Origin: UBA7803 sp041395905
GTDB taxonomy: Bacteria > Pseudomonadota > Gammaproteobacteria > Pseudomonadales > Azotimanducaceae
Direction of reading: 5' to 3'
DNA length: 64,000 bases
Assembly (NCBI GenBank): GCA_041395905.1
Contig: JAWKZP010000021.1
Coordinates: 1 to 64,000, forward strand
Shown here piece after piece: positions 58,415-64,000 of this stretch. The number at the start of each line of letters is the position of its first letter. The stretch's first letter is position 1. The translations under genes and the position numbers were made by a program. The notes below the pieces were generated by a model. The model was not told the DNA's origin. It saw nothing but the letters and a program-made list of their open reading frames with translations, and did not search any database.

Positions 58415-59955
58415 GCGACGAGTTCAGCCCGATCAGACCGAAGAAGGTCCCGTTGACCCATGCCCGGGAGACACTCGCGCGTGCATCCGCGAAGCCGGCT
58501 TCGTCGCGCCTTACTCTGGCCATGTTGGCGCTGCTGATCGGCGCGCTGCTGGCGCTGGTGTTCTTCGTGATTCCCGATTGGTTGGCCCGCAGCGGCGTGC
58601 AAAACAGCCCCGCCACGGTCACGCACCCGGAAGCCGCTGCCGCGCCCGGCGCGGGCGGACCGGGCAGCGCGGCTGCCGTCCGCTCCGGCAAGGCCGATCC
58701 CGGCCTGCCGCCCTATCAGCAGGTGCTGCGCGAGCAGGCCCGCGCCGACGCCCAGGCGGAGCTGGCCAGATTCGTCGAGCTGCAACTACAGCTCGAGCAA
58801 CAGATGACCGTGGGCGCCTGGGGTGCCGACGAATACGAACGGGCCAAGAGCCTGGCAGCTGCCGGAGACGAGGCGTTCGTGCGCGAACAGTTCGAGCCGG
58901 CCCTCGCCGGCTATCGCGACGCGACTGCGGCGCTGCAGGCACTGATCGAACGCGGACGCCAGATACTCGAGCAGGCCGTCGCCGACGGCAGCGCGGCGCT
59001 GACCGATCGAGACGCCCGGACCGCGGCGGACCGTTTCGCGCTGGCGGCTACCATCGCGCCCTCGGACCCACGGGTGCAGGACGGCCAGGCGCGCGCCGCG
59101 TTGCTGCCCCAGATCAACGAGCGCCTGCGCGAGGCACGCAATCTCGAGCTCGTCGAGGACTGGCAGCACGCGCTTGCCGTGTACGAAGAGATCAGTCAGA
59201 TGGATCCGCTCACGTCCGGTCTCGCCGAGGGCCGCGAGCGCGCCCGCCAGGGCGTACGGCAGGGCCGCATTCAGGCGCTGCTCTCCGAAGGGTTCACCGC
59301 GCTCGATGCACACCGATTCGATCCGGCACGCAGTGCGTTTCGCGCGGTGCTGGAGCTGGACGCAGACAACAGCGTCGCGCGCGGCGCGCTGCAGCAGCTG
59401 GAAAAGGACGCCGTGGTGGCGCGCATCGCCGCGCTTCAGGCTCGAGCCGCCAGCGCCGCAGCGGAGGAACGCTGGGACGATGCGTTGAGCGCTTATGAGG
59501 ACGTGCTGGCGGTGGACGGCAACATTCAATTCGCCGTCGCCGGGCGCGCGGCGGCGCGCGAGCAGCAACGTCTGAGCGCGTCGCTCGGCAACATTCTCAA
59601 GAATCCCGAGCGCCTGTCCTCGCAGCAGCTCTACGACGAAGCTGGCCAGCTGCTGGCTCAGGCGAGCGCTCTGACGCCCCGCGGCCCGCGCCTGGCGCAA
59701 CTGATTACAGACGTCGAGGGCGTGCTGCAGGCCTACGCGCAGCCGGTCGCCGTGGTGCTGCGCTCCGATGCCCGCACCGAGGTAACGCTGTCTTCCGTAG
59801 GTCCGCTCGGCAGCTTCACCGAGAAGCGTCTGCAGCTGCGACCCGGCGCCTATACGCTGATCGGCAGCCAGGACGGCTGTCGCGACGTGCGCGAGCAGAT
59901 TCTGGTACGGCCGAACATGGCGCCCATCGATATCCGCTGCACCGAGCCGCTGTAA
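58411..59955 (+). CDS. membrane-anchored TPR-like protein
   Basis: A 514-residue protein with a short cytoplasmic N-terminus, one helix (about 34-54, LAMLALLIGALLALVFFVI) and a large periplasmic domain. Residues 110-445 form repeated helix pairs of the TPR kind (LLSEGFTALDAHRFDPARSA is one). The C-terminal 80 residues form a beta-rich domain (VAVVLRSDARTEVTLSSVG) that resembles a carbohydrate- or PEGA-like sandwich. It is probably the scaffold linking the channel and the lipoproteins. Confidence 0.75.
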   Translation: MSDEFSPIRPKKVPLTHARETLARASAKPASSRLTLAMLALLIGALLALVFFVIPDWLARSGVQNSPATVTHPEAAAAPGAGGPGSAAAVRSGKADPGLPPYQQVLREQARADAQAELARFVELQLQLEQQMTVGAWGADEYERAKSLAAAGDEAFVREQFEPALAGYRDATAALQALIERGRQILEQAVADGSAALTDRDARTAADRFALAATIAPSDPRVQDGQARAALLPQINERLREARNLELVEDWQHALAVYEEISQMDPLTSGLAEGRERARQGVRQGRIQALLSEGFTALDAHRFDPARSAFRAVLELDADNSVARGALQQLEKDAVVARIAALQARAASAAAEERWDDALSAYEDVLAVDGNIQFAVAGRAAAREQQRLSASLGNILKNPERLSSQQLYDEAGQLLAQASALTPRGPRLAQLITDVEGVLQAYAQPVAVVLRSDARTEVTLSSVGPLGSFTEKRLQLRPGAYTLIGSQDGCRDVREQILVRPNMAPIDIRCTEPL

Positions 59956-59957
59956 CC

Positions 59958-62009
59958 ATGGCCGATGATCGCGACACGATCCGCCCGGTCAGCTACACGC
60001 CTCGGCGGCAGGAGTCACCCGGGCCCAGACGCCTCAGCCCGCTGCAGATGATCCTGGCGCTGGCCCTGATCGGGGTCGGTCTGACGCTGTGGTTCATGTT
60101 CACCGCGAAGTCCGTGCGCATCGAGCTGGACCCGGGCAACGCCCAGGCAGACGTGGGCGGGCTGAGCTTCGCCCTCGGCGACGTCTGGCTGCTGCGCGAA
60201 GGCCGCTACCCGCTGCACGCGCAAGCCCCCGGCTACTATCCGCTGCAGACCGAATTCGAAGTCGGCCCGGGGCGCAACCAGACGCACCAGTTCACACTGA
60301 CACCGTTGCCGGGACGGGTGACGTTCGAGAGCACTCCGCCCGGCGCAACGGTCACCATCAACGGCAAGGTGCTCGGCACCACCCCGACACAGCCGCTGGA
60401 CGTGGAAGCCGGCAGCAAAGAGGTCGGTTTCACTCTCGACCGCTATCAGCCGCTGACGCTGACGGCTGAGATCACCGGCCGCCAGCAGGCGCAGACGGTT
60501 GCCGCGACGCTGCGTCCCGACTGGGCCGACGTGAGCGTCAGCAGCGTACCAACCGGCGCCGAGATATTCATCGATGACGCCCCTACCGGGGCCCGGACAC
60601 CCGCGGTCGTGCAGATACCGAGCGGCGAGCACGAGCTGCGCCTGAAAGCAGCCGGGCACAAGAGCTACCGCCAGCGCCTGCTGGTGGCGGCCGAAGAGCA
60701 GCGCACGCTGCCGGAGGTCACCCTCGAGCGTGCGGACAGCGTGCTGGTCATCGAGACGCAGCCCGCTGGTGCCGGGATCACGCTCAACGGCCGGTTTCAG
60801 GGACAGTCGCCGGTGGAGCTCGCGGTGCGCTCCGGCGTGAGCTACCGGGTTCAGGCGTTCGCTGACGGCTACGAGCCCGGCGAGCGCTCCGTCTCGCTTT
60901 CCGCCGGCGCCGAGCAGACCCTGCGCATCGCCCTCGAACGGCTCACGGGCACCCTGGTCGTGCGCAGCCAGCCCGAGGATGCAGAACTGCTGGTCGATGG
61001 CGCTCCGCGTGGTGCCGCCAATCAGAGCCTGACGCTGCCGGTGGGGACGCATCGGGTCGAGATTCGCAAGGCTGGATATGCGGGGTACAGCACCCAGATC
61101 ACACCTCGCGACGGCCTCACTCAGGAGCTCAAGGTGCGGCTGCTGACACTCGAAGAAGCGCGTCTGGCGGCACTGAAACCCCTCGTCACCACCAGTCAGG
61201 GGCAGGAGCTGGTGCTGCTGCAGCCAGGGCCGTTCACCATGGGCGCGTCGCGCCGCCAGCCGGGCCGTCGCGCCAACGAAACCCTGCACGAGGTCACCCT
61301 GCGGCGCCTGTTCTACCTGGGGACCCGCGAGGTGACCAACGCCGAGTTCCGCGCCTTCGCCAGCGGCCACGATTCCGGCAAGTTTCAGGATTACAGCCTC
61401 AACGACGACGACCAGCCGGTGGTGAACCTGAGTTGGACCGACGCCGCGCTGTACTGCAACTGGCTGTCCGACCAGGATGGCCTGCCGCGCTTCTATGACA
61501 CCGAGTTCGGCAAGGTCACCGGCATCAATCCCAGGGCCACCGGCTACCGTCTGCCGACCGAGGCCGAGTGGGCATGGAGCGCCCGACAGGTGGACGTCAG
61601 CTCGGACGGCGAGCCGCTGCGCTTCCCCTGGGGCGGCAACCTGCCGCCGCCGGACCGTCATGGCAACTACGCCGACCGTTCGGCCGTGAACCTGGTAGGG
61701 CGCATCATCTTCGGCTACAACGACAACTACATCGTCGCCGCCCCGGTCGCCACCTATCCACCCACCAGCAAGGGGCTGTACGACCTGTCGGGCAACGTGG
61801 CCGAATGGGTCAACGACTTCTACGAGATTCCGAGTACCGATGCTGTAACCGATCCCCTGGGCCCGGCCCAGGGCGAGTACCATGTGATCCGCGGCTCCAG
61901 CTGGATGCACGGCACCATCACCGAGCTGCGCCTGGCCTTTCGCGACTATGGCAGCGATGGCCGCCAGGATGTAGGTTTCCGTATCGCCCGATTTGCCGAG
62001 GCTGACTGA
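59958..62009 (+). CDS. PEGA-repeat protein with formylglycine-generating-enzyme-like domain
   Basis: A 683-residue protein: a short cytoplasmic N-terminus, one helix (about 30-50), then at least four tandem PEGA beta domains to about residue 400 (recurring pattern: ESTPPGATVTING, SVPTGAEIFIDDAPTG, ETQPAGAGITLNG and RSQPEDAELLVDG). Residues 413-683 are an FGE/SUMF1 fold (GPFTMGASRR, TREVTNAEFRAF, YRLPTEAEWAWSAR, DLSGNVAEWVNDF, IRGSSWMHG, GFRIAR). The cysteine pair of true FGE is not evident in the C-terminal part, so a binding rather than a catalytic role is likely. Confidence 0.8.
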   Translation: MADDRDTIRPVSYTPRRQESPGPRRLSPLQMILALALIGVGLTLWFMFTAKSVRIELDPGNAQADVGGLSFALGDVWLLREGRYPLHAQAPGYYPLQTEFEVGPGRNQTHQFTLTPLPGRVTFESTPPGATVTINGKVLGTTPTQPLDVEAGSKEVGFTLDRYQPLTLTAEITGRQQAQTVAATLRPDWADVSVSSVPTGAEIFIDDAPTGARTPAVVQIPSGEHELRLKAAGHKSYRQRLLVAAEEQRTLPEVTLERADSVLVIETQPAGAGITLNGRFQGQSPVELAVRSGVSYRVQAFADGYEPGERSVSLSAGAEQTLRIALERLTGTLVVRSQPEDAELLVDGAPRGAANQSLTLPVGTHRVEIRKAGYAGYSTQITPRDGLTQELKVRLLTLEEARLAALKPLVTTSQGQELVLLQPGPFTMGASRRQPGRRANETLHEVTLRRLFYLGTREVTNAEFRAFASGHDSGKFQDYSLNDDDQPVVNLSWTDAALYCNWLSDQDGLPRFYDTEFGKVTGINPRATGYRLPTEAEWAWSARQVDVSSDGEPLRFPWGGNLPPPDRHGNYADRSAVNLVGRIIFGYNDNYIVAAPVATYPPTSKGLYDLSGNVAEWVNDFYEIPSTDAVTDPLGPAQGEYHVIRGSSWMHGTITELRLAFRDYGSDGRQDVGFRIARFAEAD

Positions 62010-62025
62010 CGTCACGACACACATC

Positions 62026-62367
62026 ATGCCGAGATTTACCGTGACTCATGCGCGCACCGTGCGCCGACGATGGCTCGCGATTCTGGCCTGGCTGGCTCTG
62101 TCGGGCCTCGCGACCCCGCCGGCAGCCACGGCGCAGGCGGCGGTGGCACCAGACACGGCCGACCCGGACGGCCGCCCCACGGCGGCAGCGGCGAATGCAG
62201 ACGCGACCGTTGCGTCCGAAGCACCGGGCGCGACGGCGGGCGCCGGCGAGCAAGCAGAAACTGCAGCGGCCTCCGGTGACGCGGCTGCCGATGAGTCACC
62301 GGATGTATTCCTGCCCTCGGAGGAGATATCCGAGGACTTCGCGGTCTCATTTCCCGTCGACATCTGA
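62026..62367 (+). CDS. small exported Ala-rich protein
   Basis: A 113-residue protein with a signal peptide (RRRWLAILAWLALSGLATPP, cleaved near ATAQA). The mature part is almost all Ala, Gly, Asp and Thr, apart from an acidic end DVFLPSEEISEDF followed by AVSFPVDI. That end looks like a short docking peptide. A GTG at 62041 is an alternative start. It lies between the PEGA-FGE gene and the channel gene. Confidence 0.6.
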   Translation: MPRFTVTHARTVRRRWLAILAWLALSGLATPPAATAQAAVAPDTADPDGRPTAAAANADATVASEAPGATAGAGEQAETAAASGDAAADESPDVFLPSEEISEDFAVSFPVDI

Positions 62368-62376
62368 AGGGCGCCG

Positions 62377-63180
62377 ATGAAGCGACAGCTGCCGTTCGAA
62401 CTGATCTACCAGGTCTCCGCGCTGGTCATCTCCGTCGTGCTGGTGCACCTCGTGTACATCACGCTGATCCGACCGAACGCCGACGCCATTCTGGAGCGCC
62501 AGGCCGAGCTCGCGGCGGCCGGGGAAGCCTACATTCAGGATCGGTCTCTGTACGTGGTGCTGCGCGACTACGAGCAGGAGTCCTGCTTCGTGCTGATGTT
62601 CTGGGCCATGGCGATCATGGGCTACAAAGGTCGTGAGGCGCTGCGGGAACGCAGCCTCCTGCAGCAGGACATCATCCAGGTCAGCGAGGGCATGAGCGTG
62701 CTCCCCGAAGATACCCGGGACTACACCCGGGCCATTCAGGCGCTGCCGGAACAGGAACAGAACTCGCTGCTGCCGCGGGCGCTGTTTGCCGCGCTGCAGC
62801 GGTTTGCATCGACACGCAACGTGCAGGACGTTTCCGAGGCCGTGAAGAGCGTGTGCGAATCGGAGTCTGATCGTCTGGACAGCGAGCTGTCCATGGTCCG
62901 ATACATTGCCTGGGCCATACCGTCCATCGGTTTCATCGGCACGGTGCGCGGGATCGGCGAGGCGCTCGGCCAGGCCTACCGCGCCGTCGAGGGCGACATT
63001 GCCGGTGTCACCACGAGCCTGGGCGTTGCGTTCAACTCCACCTTCACCGCGCTGGTGATCAGCATCGTCATCATGTTCATGATGCACCAGCTGCAGCTGA
63101 TCCAGGAACGTCTCGTGCTCGATACCCAGACTTACTGCGACCAGCGCCTGCTCCGACATCTGCAGGTGCGCAGCGCATGA
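62377..63180 (+). CDS. MotA/TolQ/ExbB-type proton channel family protein
   Basis: A 267-residue inner-membrane protein with a GAAGG site. An N-terminal helix (about 10-32) and a second one around 70-82 are followed by a cytoplasmic helical part. The signature pair of helices comes late: IAWAIPSIGFIGTVRGIGEALGQ is shared across about 183-205, then VAFNSTFTALVISIVIMFMM around 221-240. These match the TolQ/ExbB core, so it should conduct protons. No ExbD/TolR partner is seen before the window ends. Confidence 0.85.
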   Translation: MKRQLPFELIYQVSALVISVVLVHLVYITLIRPNADAILERQAELAAAGEAYIQDRSLYVVLRDYEQESCFVLMFWAMAIMGYKGREALRERSLLQQDIIQVSEGMSVLPEDTRDYTRAIQALPEQEQNSLLPRALFAALQRFASTRNVQDVSEAVKSVCESESDRLDSELSMVRYIAWAIPSIGFIGTVRGIGEALGQAYRAVEGDIAGVTTSLGVAFNSTFTALVISIVIMFMMHQLQLIQERLVLDTQTYCDQRLLRHLQVRSA

Positions 63181-64000
63181 CGACCGTTCTGGAACTCAAC
63201 GATGCCGCGCTGACGCTGCACCGCAATGCCGACGTCGTCTACCGGGCACCGGCGCTCGCGGTGCTGCTGGAGCCCGACCTGGTGTTCGGGGAGCGGGCCC
63301 GGCACCTGTCGCGCACCCATCCGCGTCAGACCAATCAGCAGTACCTGAGCCGTCTCAATGCCGATCCGCTGCCGTTCACGGTGGCGCAGGCGCACAACCA
63401 TGCTGATCTCGTCTACCTGCATCTGCGCGAGTTGACACCGCTGATCGACGAGCCTGTGCTGATCGCGGTGCCCGGAGTGGTCTCGCCCGAGCAGCTCGGC
63501 GTGCTGCTGGGCATCCTCGAAGAGCTCGGCGTCGAGGTCTGCGGTTTCGTCGATACCGCGGCAGCCGCGGTGAGCGCGGTTGTCGGCAGCGCAACCGAAC
63601 GTGCCGGCGCCGCAGCCGATGCCTGCTTTCTCGACGTGCTGCTGCAGCGTGCCGTGGTGACCCGCCTCAACCTGTCGGAGGAAATCGCTCGTGCCAGCAG
63701 CCAGGAGATCGCCGACTGCGGCCTGGCCAAGCTGCTGGACGCCTGGATCAACGTCATCGCCGACCGGTTCATTTCCGAGACCCGCTTCGATCCCCTGCAC
63801 GCGGCCGCGACCGAGCAGCAGCTGTACGATCAGGTCTATGACTGGATCGACGATCCCGACGGCGGCGCGGCCGGCCTGCCCAGCGAGCTGTCGATCGAGA
63901 TCGTGCAGGGCGAGCAGGCCCGACGCGTGGAGTTCGGCCGCACGCTGCTCGAGGACAAGGGCGCGCAACGTTTTCACGCGCTGCATGACCTGATTGCCCC
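63177..64000 (+). CDS. Hsp70/actin-like (ASKHA) ATPase, partial
   Basis: Open from the ATG at 63177 (overlapping the channel stop as ATGA) to the window edge, 274 codons without a stop. The first 80 residues resemble the start of Hsp70-like ATPases (VYRAPALAVLLEPDLVFGERA). The segment LIAVPGVVSPEQLGVLLGI followed by ELGVEVCGFVDTAAAAV matches the second phosphate/connecting region of ASKHA proteins. Not a DnaK: motif spacing and length differ. Later parts lie outside the window, so catalytic status is unknown. Confidence 0.68.
   Translation, partial: MTTVLELNDAALTLHRNADVVYRAPALAVLLEPDLVFGERARHLSRTHPRQTNQQYLSRLNADPLPFTVAQAHNHADLVYLHLRELTPLIDEPVLIAVPGVVSPEQLGVLLGILEELGVEVCGFVDTAAAAVSAVVGSATERAGAAADACFLDVLLQRAVVTRLNLSEEIARASSQEIADCGLAKLLDAWINVIADRFISETRFDPLHAAATEQQLYDQVYDWIDDPDGGAAGLPSELSIEIVQGEQARRVEFGRTLLEDKGAQRFHALHDLIA

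Overview
This is a GC-rich, gene-dense gammaproteobacterial chromosome segment with no rRNA or tRNA gene, phage, IS element or CRISPR that I can see. The first 36 kb is housekeeping backbone. On the minus strand lie holB-tmk-mltG-fabF-acpP-fabG-fabD-plsX-rpmF-yceD, then maf (+), rluC (-), rne (+), murB-alkB-kdsB-lpxK-msbA-exbD-exbB (-), a D-serine dehydratase-like gene and galU (-), clpB (-), comEC (-), a DUF2062 gene (+), lolCDE (-), a PilZ gene (+), sthA-HDOD (-) and nqrM-apbE (-). From memory this order closely follows Pseudomonas (rne to nqr region) and, in part, E. coli. Against those references fabH (also absent there in Pseudomonas), pabC, ycaR and the nqrA-F operon are missing. The organism is therefore a Gram-negative, lipid A-making gammaproteobacterium, probably with Na+-NQR, c-di-GMP signalling and beta-lysylated EF-P. 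I cannot fix the genus.

From 36 to 54.8 kb the content is metabolic and more accessory: a histidine phosphatase, an enoyl-CoA hydratase, an MFS transporter, a rhodanese, sulfate activation (cysD, cysNC), a two-gene membrane spermidine-synthase-like pair, an acyl-CoA ligase, a gamma-glutamyltransferase, msrB, alaA, then a tightly overlapping run of NAD-kinase-like protein, RlmI/K-like methyltransferase, LhgO, EpmC and GGCT, followed by tusA.

From 54.9 kb to the right edge is a co-directional, mostly overlapping eight-gene cluster. It encodes a secreted TPR protein with a TonB-like C-terminus, two lipoproteins, a membrane-anchored TPR protein, a PEGA-repeat protein ending in a formylglycine-generating-enzyme-like domain, a small exported protein, a MotA/TolQ/ExbB-type channel and an Hsp70/actin-like ATPase cut by the window end. 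I recognise no named system here; it is the best candidate for an undescribed envelope machine.

Regulatory signals worth reading are a near-consensus LexA box before a small unknown ORF, a sigma32-like promoter for clpB, a promoter about 0.7 kb upstream of rne (a long leader as in other RNase E genes), and a perfect terminator hairpin between acpP and fabF. Four genes (lpxK, a PilZ gene, msrB, alaA) each carry one apparent single-base frameshift. Since lpxK is normally essential, assembly indels are the first explanation. msbA and lpxK also read as one continuous frame.
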